A DNA stretch of 64,000 nt from Petrolisthes cinctipes (GCA_033782935.1 JAWQEG010000084.1:372001-436000); one strand, 5' to 3'; numbered from the stretch's first letter, positions 36,563 to 50,443 are shown. Numbers and translations: made by a program. The notes: generated by a model not told the origin, from the sequence alone.

Positions 36563-39500
36563 GTGTTAGAGTATTTTCAAAATACAGGCCAAAAACATAC
36601 TGAAAATCGATCTTTTAGGTGCCCAAAAGTCGATATGTGCATGCATCTTCTGTACCTGTTTATATCTCAAATTCTGGCCCTAAACACCCGAAAATTCGAT
36701 ATTTTGGGGTCCCAGAAGCGATCTGTACATGCCTACTCCGTGTTAGAGTATTTTCAAAATTCATGCCCAAAACATGCTGAAAATCGATATTTTAGATGCC
36801 CAAAGTCAATATGTGCATGTATCTTCTGTACCCGTTTATATCTCAAATTCAGGCTCAAAACACCCGAAAATTCAATATTTTTGGGTCCCAGAAGCAATCT
36901 GTACATGCCTACACAGTGCTAGAATATTTTCAAAATATAGGCTAAAAACATGCTAAAAATCGATCTTTTAGGTGCCAAAAAATCGATATCTCAAATTCAG
37001 TCCCAAAACACCCTAAAATTCGATATTTAGAGGTCCCAGAAGCAATCTGTACATGCCTACTCCGTGTTAGAGTATTTTCAAAATTCAGGCCCAAAACATG
37101 CTGAAAATCGATATTTTTGGTGCCCAAATTCAATATGTGCATGTATCTTCTGTACCCGTTTATATCTCAAATTCAGACTCAAAACACCTGAAAATTCAAT
37201 ATTTTGGGGTCCCAGAAGCAATCTGTACATGCCTACTCAGTGCTAGAATATTTTCAAAATATAGGCTAAAAACATGCTAAATATCGATCTTTTAGGTGCC
37301 AAAAAGTCGATATCACAAATTCAGTCCCAAAACACCCGAAAATTCGATATTTAGGGGTCCCAGAAGCGATCTGTACATGCCTACTCCGTGTTAGAGTATT
37401 TTCAAAATACATGCTCAAAACATACTGAAAATCGATCTTTTAGGTGCCCAAAAGTCGATATGTGCATGCATCTTCTGTACCCGTTTATATCTCAAATTCT
37501 GGCCCTAAACACCCGAAAATTCGATATTTTGGGGTCCCAGAAGCGATCTGTACATGCCTACTCCGTGTTAGAGTATTTTCAAAATTCAGGCCCTAAACAT
37601 GCTGAAAATCGATATTTTTGGTGCCCAAAGTCAATATGTGCATGTATCTTCTGTACCCGTTTATATCTCAAATTCAGGCTCCAAACACCCGAAAATTCAA
37701 TATTTTGGGGTCCCAGAAGCAATCTGTACATGCCTACACAGTGCTAGAATATTTTCAAAATATAGGCTAAAAACATGCTAAAAATCGACATTTTAGGTGC
37801 CAAAAAATCGATATCTCAAATTCAGTCCCAAAACACCCGAAAATTCGATATTTAGAGGTCCCAGAAGGTATCTGTACATGCCTACTCCGTGTTAGAGTAT
37901 TTTCAAAATACAGGCCAAAAACATACTGAAAATCGATCTTTTAGGTGCACAAAAGTCGATATGTGCATGCATCTTCAGTACCCGTTTATATCTCAAATTC
38001 AGGCTCAAAACACCCGAAAATTCGATATTTTGGGGTCCCAGAAGCAATCTGTACATGCCTACTCCGTGTTAGAGTATTTTCAAAATTCAGGCCCAAAACA
38101 TGCTGAAAATCGATATTTTTGGTGCCCAAAGTCAATATGTGCATGTATTTTCTGTACCCGTTTATATCTCAAATTCAGGCTCAAAACACCCGAAAATTCA
38201 ATATTTTGGGGTCCCAGAAGCAATCTGTACATGCCTACTCAGTGCTAGAATATTTTCAAAATATAGGCTAAAAACATGCTAAAAATCGATCTTTTAGGTG
38301 CCAAAAAGTCGATATCTCAAATTCAGTCCCAAAACACCCGAAAATTCGACATTTAGGGGTCCCAGACGCGATCTGTACATGCCTACTCCGTGTTAGAGTA
38401 TTTTCAAAATACATGCTCAAAACATACTGAAAATCGATCTTTTAGGTGCACAAAAGTCGATATGTGCATGCATCTTCAGTACCCGTTTATATTTCAAATT
38501 CAGGCTCAAAACACCCGAAAATTCGATATTTTGGGGTCCCAGAAGCAATCTGTACATGCCTACTCAGTGTTAGAGTATTTTCAATATACAGGCCCGAAAC
38601 ATGCTGAAAATCGATATTTTAGATGCCCAAAGTCAATATGTGCATGTATCTTCTGTACCCGTTTATATCTCAAATTCAGGCTCAAAACACCCGAAAATTC
38701 AATATTTTGGGGTCCCAGAAGCAATCTGTACATGCCTACTCAGTGCTAGAATATTTTCAAAATATAGGCTAAAAACATGCTAAAAATCGATCTTTTAGGT
38801 GCCAAAAAGACGATATCTCAAATTCAGTCCCAAAACACCCGAAAATTCGATATTTAGAGGTCCCAGAAGGTATCTGTACATGCCTACTCCGTGTTAGAGT
38901 ATTTTCAAAATACAGGCCAAAAACATACTGAAAATCGATCTTTTAGGTGCCCAAAAGTCGATATGTGCATGCATCTTCTGTACCCGTTTATATCTCAAAT
39001 TCTGGCCCTAAACACCCGAAAATTCGATATTTTGGGGTCCCAGAAGCGATATGTACATGCCTACTCCGTGTTAGAGTATTTTCAAAATTCAGGCCCAAAA
39101 CATGCTGAAAATCGATATTTTTGGTGCCCAAAGTCAATATGTGCATGTATCTTCTGTACCCGTTTATATCTCAAATTCAGGCTAAAAACACCCGAAAATT
39201 CAATATTTTGGGGTCCCAGAAGCAATCTGTACATGCCTACACAGTGCTAGAATATTTTCAAAATATAGGCTAAAAACATGCTAAAAATCGACATTTTAGG
39301 TGCCAAAAAATCGATATCTCAAATTCAGTCCCAAAACACCCGAAAATTCGATATTTAGAGGTCACAGAAGGCATCTGTACATGCCTACTCCGTGTTAGAG
39401 TATTTTCAAAATACATGCCAAAAACATACTGAAAATCGATCTTTTAGGTGCCCAAAAGTCGATATGTGCATGCATCTTCTGTACCCGTTTATATCTCAAA

Positions 39501-42500
39501 TTCTGGCCCTAAACACCCGAAAATTCGACATTTTGGGGTCCCAGAAGCAATCTGTACATGCCTACTCCGTGTTAGAGTATTTTCAAAATTCAGGCCCTAA
39601 ACATTCTGAAAATCGATATTTTTGGTGCCCAAAGTCAATATGTGCATTTATCTTCTGTACCCGTTTATATCTCAAATTAAGGCTCAAAACACCCGAAAAT
39701 TCAATATTTTGGGGTCCCAGAAGCAATCTGTACATGCCTACTCAGTGCTAGAATATTTTCAAAATATAGGCTAAAAACATGCTAAAAATCGATCTTTTAG
39801 GTGCCAAAAAGTCGATATCTCAAATTCAGTCACAAAACACCCGAAAATTCGATATTTAGGGGTCCCAGAAGCGATCTGTACATGCCTACTCCGTGTTAGA
39901 GTATTTTCAAAATACATGCTCAAAACATACTGAAAATCGATCTTTTAGGTGCACAAAAGTCGATATGTGCATGCATCTTCAGTACCCGTTTATATCTCAA
40001 ATTCAGGCTCAAAACACCCGAAAATTCAATATTTTGGGGTCCCAGAAGCAATCTGTACATGCCTACTCAGTGTTAGAGTATTTTCAAAATACAGGCCCAA
40101 AACATGCTGAAAATCGATATTTTAGATGCCAAAAGTCAATATGTGCATGTATCTTCTGTACCCGTTTATATCTCAAATTCAGGCTCAAAACACCCGAAAA
40201 TTCAATATTTTGGGGTCCCAGAAGCAATCTGTACATGCCTACACAGTGCTAGAATATTATCAAAATATAGGCTAAAAACATGCTAAAAATCGACATTTTA
40301 GGTGCCAAAAAATCGATATCTCAAATTCAGTCCCAAAACACCCGAAAATTCGATATTTAGAGGTCCCAGAAGGTATCTGTACATGCCTACTCCGTGTTAG
40401 AGTATTATCGAAATACAGGCCCAAAACATACTGAAAATCGATCTTTTAGGTGCCCAAAAGTCGATATGTGCATGCATCTTCTGTACCCGTTTATATCTCA
40501 AATTCTGGTCCTAAACACCCGAAAATTCAATATTTTGGGGTCCCAGAAGCAATCTGTACATGCCTACACAGTGCTAAAATATTTTCAAAATATTGGCTAA
40601 AAACATGCTAAAAATCGATCTTTTAGGTGCCAAAAAGTCGATATCTCAAATTCAGTCCCAAAACACCCGAAAATTCGATATTTAGGGGTCCCAGAAGCGA
40701 TCTGTACATGCCTACTCCGTGTTAGAGTATTTTCAAAATACATGCTCAAAACATACTGAAAATCGATCTTTTAGGTGCACAAAAGTCGATATGTGCATGC
40801 ATCTTCAGTACCCGTTTATATCTCAAATTCTGGCCCTAAACACCCGAAAATTCGATATTTTGGGGTCCCAGAAGCGATCTGTACATGCCTACTCCGTGTT
40901 AGAGTATTTTCAAAATTCAGGCCCAAAACATGCTGAAAATCGATATTTTAGATGCCCAAAGTCAATATGTGCATGTATCTTCTGTACCCGTTTATATCTC
41001 AAATTCAGGCTCAAAACACCCGAAAATTCAATATTTTGGGGTCCCACAAGCAATCTGTACATGCCTACACAGTGCTAAAATATTTTCAAAATATTGGCTA
41101 AAAACATGCTAAAAATCGATCTTTTAGGTGCCAAAAAGTCGATATCTCAAATTCAGTCCCAAAACACCCGAAAATTCGATATTTAGGGGTCCCAGAAGCG
41201 ATCTGTACATGCCTACTCCGTGTTAGAGTATTTTCAAAATACATGCTCAAAACATACTGAAAATCGATCTTTTAGGTGCACAAAAGTCGATATGTGCATG
41301 CATCTTCAGTACCCGTTTATATCTCAAATTCAGGCTCAAAACACCCGAAAATTCAATATTTTGGGGTCCCAGAAGCAATCTGTACATGCCTACTCAGTGT
41401 TAGAGTATTTTCAATATACAGGCCCAAAACATGCTGAAAATCGATATTTTAGATGCCAAAAGTCAATATGTGCATGTATCTTCTGTACCCGTTTATATCT
41501 CAAATTCAGGCTCAAAACACCCGAAAATTCAATATTTTGGGGTCCCAGAAGCAATCTGTACATGCCTACTCAGTGCTAGAATATTTTCAAAATATAGGCT
41601 AAAAACATGCTAAAAATCGATCTTTTAGGTGCCAAAAAGTCGATATCTCAAATTCAGTCCCAAAACACCCGAAAATTCGACATTTAGGGGTCCCAGACGC
41701 GATCTGTACATTCCTACTCCGTGTTAGAGTATTTTCAAAATACATGCTCAAAACATACTGAAAATCGATCTTTTAGGTGCACAAAAGTCGATATGTGCAT
41801 GCATCTTCAGTACCCGTTTATATTTCAAATTCAGGCTCAAAACACCCGAAAATTCGATATTTTGGGGTTCCAGAAGCAATCTGTACATGCCTACTCAGTG
41901 TTAGAGTATTTTCAATATACAGGCCCGAAACATGCTGAAAATCGATATTTTAGATGCCCAAAGTCAATATGTGCATGTATCTTCTGTACCCGTTTATATC
42001 TCAAATTCAGGCTCAAAACACCCGAAAATTCAATATTTTGGGGTCCCAGAAGCAATCTGTACATGCCTACTCAGTGCTAGAATATTTTCAAAATATAGGC
42101 TAAAAACATGCTAAAAATCGATCTTTTAGGTGCCAAAAAGTCGATATCTCAAATTCAGTCCCAAAACACCCGAAAATTCGATATTTAGAGGTCCCAGAAG
42201 GTATCTGTACATGCCTACTCCGTGTTAGAGTATTTTCAAAATACATGCCAAAAACATACTGAAAATCGATCTTTTAGGTGCCCAAAAGTCGATATGTGCA
42301 TGCATCTTCTGTACCCGTTTATATCTCAAATTCTGGCCCTAAACACCCGAAAATTCGACATTTTGGGGTCCCAGAAGCAATCTGTACATGCCTACTCCGT
42401 GTTAGAGTATTTTCAAAATTCAGGCCCAAAACATGCTGAGAATCGATATTTTAGGTGCCCAAAGTCAATATGTGCATGTATCTTCTGTACCCGTTTATAT

Positions 42501-43540
42501 CTCAAATTCAGGCTCAAAACACCCGAAAATTCAATATTTTGGGGTCCCAGAAGCAATCTGTACATGCCTACACAGTGCTAGAATATTTTCAAAATATAGG
42601 CTAAAAACATGCTAAAAATCGATATTTTAGGTGCCAAAAAATCGATATCTCAAATTCAGTCCCAAAACACCCGAAAATTCGATATTTAGAGGTCCCAGAA
42701 GGTATCTGTACATGCCTACTCCGTGTTAGAGTATTTTCAAAATACAGGCCAAAAACATACTGAAAATCGATCTTTTAGGTGCCCAAAAGTCGATATGTGC
42801 ATGCATCTTCTGTACCCGTTTATATCTCAAATTCTGGCCCTAAACACCCGAAAATTCGATATTTTGGGGTCCCAGAAGCGATCTGTACATGCCTACTCCG
42901 TGCTAGAGTATTTTCAAAATTCAGGCCCAAAACATGCTGAAAATCGATATTTTTGGTGCATAAGTCAATATGTGCATGTATCTTCTGTACCCGTTTATAT
43001 CTCAAATTCAGGCTCAAAACACCCGAAAATTCAATATTTTGGGGTCCCAGAAGCAATCTGTACATGCCTACTCAGTGCTAGAATATTTTCAAAATATAGG
43101 CTAAAAACATGCTGAAAATCGATATTTTAGGTGCCAAAAAGTCGATATCTCAAATTCAGTCCCAAAACACCCGAAAATTCGATATTTAGGGGTCGCAGAA
43201 GCGATCTGTACATGCCTACTCCGTGTTAGAGTATTTTCAAAATACATGCTCAAAACATACTGAAAATCGATCTTTTAGGTGCACAAAAGTCGATATGTGC
43301 ATGCATCTTCAGTACCTGTTTATATCTCAAATTCAGGCTCAAAACACCCGAAAATTCGATATTTTGGGGTCCCAGAAGCAATCTGTACATGCCTACTCAG
43401 TGTTAGAGTATTTTCAAAATACAGGCCCAAAACATGCTGAAAATCGATATTTTAGATGCCCAAAGTCAATATGTGCATGTATCTTCTGTACCCGTTTATA
43501 TCTCAAATTCAGGCTCAAAACACCCGAAAATTCAATATTT
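36563..43540 (+). repeat. 6905-bp block, copy 1 (36636-43540) with its leading monomer
   Basis: Order: A2 36563, B 36740, C 36916, B2 37064 (no A before it), C1 37240, A 37388, B2 37565, C2 37741, A 37889, B2 38066, C1 38242, A1 38390, B1 38567, C 38743, A2 38891, B2 39068, C2 39244, A2 39392, B2 39569, C1 39745, A1 39893, B1 40070, C2 40246, A2 40394, C1 40571, A 40719, B 40896, C1 41072, A1 41220, B1 41397, C1 41573, A1 41721, B1 41898, C 42074, A2 42222, B2 42399, C 42575, A2 42723, B2 42900, C 43075, A1 43223, B1 43400 cut at 43540. The segment 36636-43540 is the block re-used downstream. Confidence 0.9.
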
Positions 43541-43550
43541 TGTGCATGCA
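43532..43550 (+). repeat. Duplication breakpoint joining B1 to an A2 interior
   Basis: TTCAATATTTT of a B1 monomer runs straight into TGTGCATGCATC of an A2 interior, so two non-homologous monomer positions are joined. The downstream side matches 36636 onward at an offset of exactly 6905, including the private CTGTACCTGTTTATATC. The parents share only TG at the joint. This is the one clear out-of-register junction in the window and marks where the 6905-bp duplication was formed. Confidence 0.88.
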
Positions 43551-46500
43551 TCTTCTGTACCTGTTTATATCTCAAATTCTGGCCCTAAACACCCGAAAAT
43601 TCGATATTTTGGGGTCCCAGAAGCGATCTGTACATGCCTACTCCGTGTTAGAGTATTTTCAAAATTCATGCCCAAAACATGCTGAAAATCGATATTTTAG
43701 ATGCCCAAAGTCAATATGTGCATGTATCTTCTGTACCCGTTTATATCTCAAATTCAGGCTCAAAACACCCGAAAATTCAATATTTTTGGGTCCCAGAAGC
43801 AATCTGTACATGCCTACACAGTGCTAGAATATTTTCAAAATATAGGCTAAAAACATGCTAAAAATCGATCTTTTAGGTGCCAAAAAATCGATATCTCAAA
43901 TTCAGTCCCAAAACACCCTAAAATTCGATATTTAGAGGTCCCAGAAGCAATCTGTACATGCCTACTCCGTGTTAGAGTATTTTCAAAATTCAGGCCCAAA
44001 ACATGCTGAAAATCGATATTTTTGGTGCCCAAATTCAATATGTGCATGTATCTTCTGTACCCGTTTATATCTCAAATTCAGACTCAAAACACCTGAAAAT
44101 TCAATATTTTGGGGTCCCAGAAGCAATCTGTACATGCCTACTCAGTGCTAGAATATTTTCAAAATATAGGCTAAAAACATGCTAAATATCGATCTTTTAG
44201 GTGCCAAAAAGTCGATATCACAAATTCAGTCCCAAAACACCCGAAAATTCGATATTTAGGGGTCCCAGAAGCGATCTGTACATGCCTACTCCGTGTTAGA
44301 GTATTTTCAAAATACATGCTCAAAACATACTGAAAATCGATCTTTTAGGTGCACAAAAGTCGATATGTGCATGCATCTTCAGTACCCGTTTATATCTCAA
44401 ATTCAGGCTCAAAACACCCGAAAATTCAATATTTTGGGGTCCCAGAAGCAATCTGTACATGCCTACTCAGTGTTAGAGTATTTTCAATATACAGGCCCAA
44501 AACATGCTGAAAATCTATATTTTAGATGCCAAAAGTCAATATGTGCATGTATCTTCTGTACCCGTTTATATCTCAAATTCAGGCTCAAAACACCCGAAAA
44601 TTCAATATTTTGGGGTCCCAGAAGCAATCTGTACATGCCTACACAGTGCTAGAATATTTTCAAAATATAGGCTAAAAACATGCTAAAAATCGACATTTTA
44701 GGTGCCAAAAAATCGATATCTCAAATTCAGTCCCAAAACACCCGAAAATTCGATATTTAGATGTCCCAGAAGGTATCTGTACATGCCTACTCCGTGTTAG
44801 AGTATTTTCAAAATACAGGCCAAAAACATACTGAAAATCGATCTTTTAGGTGCCCAAAAGTCGATATGTGCATGCATCTTCTGTACCCGTTTATATCTCA
44901 AATTCTGGCCCTAAACACCCGAAAATTCGATATTTTGGGGTCCCAGAAGCGATCTGTACATGCCTACTCCGTGTTAGAGTATTTTCAAAATTCAGGCCCA
45001 AAACATGCTGAAAATCGATATTTTTGGTGCCCAAAGTCAATATGTGCATGTATCTTCTGTACCCGTTTATATCTCAAATTCAGGCTCCAAACACCCGAAA
45101 ATTCAATATTTTGGGGTCCCAGAAGCAATCTGTACATGCCTACACAGTGCTAGAATATTTTCAAAATATAGGCTAAAAACATGCTAAAAATCGACATTTT
45201 AGGTGCCAAAAAATCGATATCTCAAATTCAGTCCCAAAACACCCGAAAATTCGATATTTAGAGGTCCCAGACGCGATCTGTACATGCCTACTCCGTGTTA
45301 GAGTATTTTCAAAATACATGCTCAAAACATACTGAAAATCGATCTTTTAGGTGCACAAAAGTCGATATGTGCATGCATCTTCAGTACCCGTTTATATTTC
45401 AAATTCAGGCTCAAAACACCCGAAAATTCGATATTTTGGGGTCCCAGAAGCAATCTGTACATGCCTACTCAGTGTTAGAGTATTTTCAATATACAGGCCC
45501 GAAACATGCTGAAAATCGATATTTTAGATGCCCAAAGTCAATATGTGCATGTATCTTCTGTACCCGTTTATATCTCAAATTCAGGCTCAAAACACCCGAA
45601 AATTCAATATTTTGGGGTCCCAGAAGCAATCTGTACATGCCTACTCAGTGCTAGAATATTTTCAAAATATAGGCTAAAAACATGCTAAAAATCGATCTTT
45701 TAGGTGCCAAAAAGTCGATATCTCAAATTCAGTCCCAAAACACCCGAAAATTCGATATTTAGAGGTCCCAGAAGGTATCTGTACATGCCTACTCCGTGTT
45801 AGAGTATTTTCAAAATACAGGCCAAAAACATACTGAAAATCGATCTTTTAGGTGCCCAAAAGTCGATATGTGCATGCATCTTCTGTACCCGTTTATATCT
45901 CAAATTCTGGCCCTAAACACCCGAAAATTCGATATTTTGGGGTCCCAGAAGCGATATGTACATGCCTACTCCGTGTTAGAGTATTTTCAAAATTCAGGCC
46001 CAAAACATGCTGAAAATCGATATTTTTGGTGCCCAAAGTCAATATGTGCATGTATCTTCTGTACCCGTTTATATCTCAAATTCAGGCTAAAAACACCCGA
46101 AAATTCAATATTTTGGGGTCCCAGAAGCAATCTGTACATGCCTACACAGTGCTAGAATATTTTCAAAATATAGGCTAAAAACATGCTAAAAATCGACATT
46201 TTAGGTGCCAAAAAATCGATATCTCAAATTCAGTCCCAAAACACCCGAAAATTCGATATTTAGAGGTCACAGAAGGCATCTGTACATGCCTACTCCGTGT
46301 TAGAGTATTTTCAAAATACATGCCAAAAACATACTGAAAATCGATCTTTTAGGTGCCCAAAAGTCGATATGTGCATGCATCTTCTGTACCCGTTTATATC
46401 TCAAATTCTGGCCCTAAACACCCGAAAATTCGACATTTTGGGGTCCCAGAAGCAATCTGTACATGCCTACTCCGTGTTAGAGTATTTTCAAAATTCAGGC

Positions 46501-48950
46501 CCTAAACATTCTGAAAATCGATATTTTTGGTGCCCAAAGTCAATATGTGCATTTATCTTCTGTACCCGTTTATATCTCAAATTAAGGCTCAAAACACCCG
46601 AAAATTCAATATTTTGGGGTCCCAGAAGCAATCTGTACATGCCTACTCAGTGCTAGAATATTTTCAAAATATAGGCTAAAAACATGCTAAAAATCGATCT
46701 TTTAGGTGCCAAAAAGTCGATATCTCAAATTCAGTCCCAAAACACCCGAAAATTCGATATTTAGGGGTCCCAGAAGCGATCTGTACATGCCTACTCCGTG
46801 TTAGAGTATTTTCAAAATACATGCTCAAAACATACTGAAAATCGATCTTTTAGGTGCACAAAAGTCGATATGTGCATGCATCTTCAGTACCCGTTTATAT
46901 CTCAAATTCAGGCTCAAAACACCCGAAAATTCAATATTTTGGGGTCCCAGAAGCAATCTGTACATGCCTACTCAGTGTTAGAGTATTTTCAAAATACAGG
47001 CCCAAAACATGCTGAAAATCGATATTTTAGATGCCAAAAGTCAATATGTGCATGTATCTTCTGTACCCGTTTATATCTCAAATTCAGGCTCAAAACACCC
47101 GAAAATTCAATATTTTGGGGTCCCAGAAGCAATCTGTACATGCCTACACAGTGCTAGAATATTTTCAAAATATAGGCTAAAAACATGCTAAAAATCGACA
47201 TTTTAGGTGCCAAAAAATCGATATCTCAAATTCAGTCCCAAAACACCCGAAAATTCGATATTTAGAGGTCCCAGAAGGTATCTGTACATGCCTACTCCGT
47301 GTTAGAGTATTATCGAAATACAGGCCCAAAACATACTGAAAATCGATCTTTTAGGTGCCCAAAAGTCGATATGTGCATGCATCTTCTGTACCCGTTTATA
47401 TCTCAAATTCTGGTCCTAAACACCCGAAAATTCAATATTTTGGGGTCCCAGAAGCAATCTGTACATGCCTACTCAGTGCTAGAATATTTTCAAAATATAG
47501 GCTAAAAACATGCTAAAAATCGATCTTTTAGGTGCCAAAAAGTCGATATCTCAAATTCAGTCCCAAAACACCCGAAAATTCGATATTTAGGGGTCCCAGA
47601 AGCGATCTGTACATGCCTACTCCGTGTTAGAGTATTTTCAAAATACATGCTCAAAACATACTGAAAATCGATCTTTTAGGTGCACAAAAGTCGATATGTG
47701 CATGCATCTTCAGTACCCGTTTATATCTCAAATTCAGGCTCAAAACACCCGAAAATTCAATATTTTGGGGTCCCAGAAGCAATCTGTACATGCCTACTCA
47801 GTGTTAGAGTATTTTCAAAATACAGGCCCAAAACATGCTGAAAATCGATATTTTAGATGCCAAAAGTCAATATGTGCATGTATCTTCTGTACCCGTTTAT
47901 ATCTCAAATTCAGGCTCAAAACACCCGAAAATTCAATATTTTGGGGTCCCAGAAGAAATCTGTACATGCCTACACAGTGCTAGAATATTTTCAAAATATA
48001 GGCTAAAAACATGCTAAAAATCGACATTTTAGGTGCCAAAAAATCGATATCTCAAATTCAGTCCCAAAACACCCGAAAATTCGATATTTAGAGGTCCCAG
48101 AAGGTATCTGTACATGCCTACTCCGTGTTAGAGTATTATCGAAATACAGGCCCAAAACATACTGAAAATCGATCTTTTAGGTGCCCAAAAGTCGATATGT
48201 GCATGCATCTTCTGTACCCGTTTATATCTCAAATTCTGGTCCTAAACACCCGAAAATTCAATATTTTGGGGTCCCAGAAGCAATCTGTACATGCCTACAC
48301 AGTGCTAAAATATTTTCAAAATATTGGCTAAAAACATGCTAAAAATCGATCTTTTAGGTGCCAAAAAGTCGATATCTCAAATTCAGTCCCAAAACACCCG
48401 AAAATTCGATATTTAGGGGTCCCAGAAGCGATCTGTACATGCCTACTCCGTGTTAGAGTATTTTCAAAATACATGCTCAAAACATACTGAAAATCGATCT
48501 TTTAGGTGCACAAAAGTCGATATGTGCATGCATCTTCAGTACCCGTTTATATCTCAAATTCTGGCCCTAAACACCCGAAAATTCGATATTTTGGGGTCCC
48601 AGAAGCGATCTGTACATGCCTACTCCGTGTTAGAGTATTTTCAAAATTCAGGCCCAAAACATGCTGAAAATCGATATTTTAGATGCCCAAAGTCAATATG
48701 TGCATGTATCTTCTGTACCCGTTTATATCTCAAATTCAGGCTCAAAACACCCGAAAATTCAATATTTTGGGGTCCCACAAGCAATCTGTACATGCCTACA
48801 CAGTGCTAAAATATTTTCAAAATATTGGCTAAAAACATGCTAAAAATCGATCTTTTAGGTGCCAAAAAGTCGATATCTCAAATTCAGTCCCAAAACACCC
48901 GAAAATTCGATATTTAGGGGTCCCAGAAGCGATCTGTACATGCCTACTCC
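43541..48950 (+). repeat. 6905-bp block, copy 2 (with internal changes)
   Basis: Order: A2 tail 43541-43644, B 43645, C 43821, B2 43969, C1 44145, A1 44293, B1 44470, C2 44646, A2 44794, B2 44971, C2 45147, A1 45295, B1 45472, C 45648, A2 45796, B2 45973, C2 46149, A2 46297, B2 46474, C1 46650, A1 46798, B1 46975, C2 47151, A2 47299, C1 47476, A1 47624, B1 47801, C2 47977, A2 48125, C1 48302, A 48450, B 48627, C1 48803. Private markers match copy 1 at +6905 (for example TGCCCAAATT at 37121 and 44026), then at +7731 past an extra 826 bp. Correspondence is lost by about 48950. Confidence 0.88.
46798..48449 (+). repeat. 826-bp tandem duplication (two copies)
   Basis: A1-B1-C2-A2-C1 at 46798-47623 is repeated at 47624-48449. 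Both carry GATGCCAAAAGTC in B1 and the unusual GAGTATTATCGAAATACAGG in A2 (47299 and 48125). They differ at few bases: AGAAGAAATC at about 47955, and the last linker plus C1 (CACAGTGCTAAAAT at 48302, like 40571, against CTCAGTGCTAGAAT at 47476). The 6905-bp copy 1 has only one such unit (39893-40718), so this arose after the larger duplication. Confidence 0.88.
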
Positions 48951-50443
48951 GTGTTAGAGTATTTTCAAAATACATGCTCAAAACATACTGAAAATCGATC
49001 TTTTAGGTGCACAAAAGTCGATATGTGCATGCATCTTCAGTACCCGTTTTTATCTCAAATTCTGGCCCTAAACACCCGAAAATTCGATATTTTGGGGTCC
49101 CAGAAGCGATCTGTACATGCCTACTCCGTGTTAGAGTATTTTCAAAATTCAGGCCCAAAACATGCTGAAAATCGATATTTTAGATGCCCAAAGTCAATAT
49201 GTGCATGTATCTTCTGTACCCGTTTATATCTCAAATTCAGGCTCAAAACACCCGAAAATTCAATATTTTGGGGTCCCAGAAGCAATCTGTACATGCCTAC
49301 TCAGTGCTAGAATATTTTCAAAATATAGGCTAAAAACATGCTAAAAATCGATCTTTTATGTGCCAAAAAGTCGATATCTCAAATTCAGTCCCAAAACACC
49401 CGAAAATTCGATATTTAGGGGTCCCAGAAGCGATCTGTACATGCCTACTCCGTGTTAGAGTATTTTCAAAATACATGCTCAAAACATACTGATAATCGAT
49501 TTTTTAGGTGCACAAAAGTCGATATGTGCATGCATCTTCAGTACCCGTTTATATCTCAAATTCAGGCTCAAAACACCCGAAATTTCAATATTTTGGGGTC
49601 CCAGAAGTAATCTGTACATGCCTACTCAGTGTTAGAGTATTTTCAAAGTACAGGCCCAAAACATGCTGAAAATCGATATTTTAGATGCCCAAAGTCAATA
49701 TGTGCATGTATCTTCTGTACCCGTTTATATCTCAAATTCAGGCTCAAAACACCCGAAAATTCAATATTTTGGGGTCCCAGAAGCAATCTGTACATGCCTA
49801 CACAGTGCTAGAATATTTTCAAAGTATAGGCTAAAAACATGCTAAAAATCGACATTTTAGGTGCCAAAAAATCGATATCTCAAATTCAGTCCCAAAACAC
49901 CCGAAAATTCGATATTTAGAGGTCCCAGAAGGTATCTGTACATGCCTACTCCCTGTTAGAGTATTTTCAAAATACAGGCCAAAAACATACTGAAAATCGA
50001 TCTTTTAGGTGCCCAAAAGTCGATATGTGCATGCATCTTCTGTACCCGTTTATATCTCAAATTCTGGCCCTAAACACCCGAAAATTCGATATTTTGGGGT
50101 CCCAGAAGCGATCTGTACATGCCTACTCCGTGTTAGAGTATTTTCAAAATTCAGGCCCAAAACATGCTGAAAATCGATATTTTTGGTGCCCAAAGTCAAT
50201 ATGTGCATGTATCTTCTGTACCCGTTTATATCTCAAATTCAGGCTCAAAACACCCAAAAACTCAATATTTTGGGGTCCCAGAAGCAATCTGTACAGTGCT
50301 AGAATATTTTCAAAATATAGGCTAAAAACATGCTAAAAATCGATCTTTTAGGTGCCAAAAAGTCGATATATCAAATTCAGTCCCAAAACACCCGAAAATT
50401 CGATATTTAGGGGTCCCAGAAGCGATCTGTACATGCCTACACC
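48951..50443 (+). repeat. Array segment between duplicated blocks
   Basis: Order: A 48951, B 49128, C1 49304 (CTTTTATGTGCC), A1 49452, B1 49629 (TTTTCAAAGTACAGG), C2 49805, A2 49953 (preceded by CTCCCTGTTAG), B2 50130-50295 (10-bp linker deletion), C1 50296 (ends CTACACC). The trimer at 48951 closely resembles the preceding one at 48450, both having an A1 front and an A2 tail. B2 at 50130 is the first short-linker B after about 15 kb without any. Confidence 0.86.
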
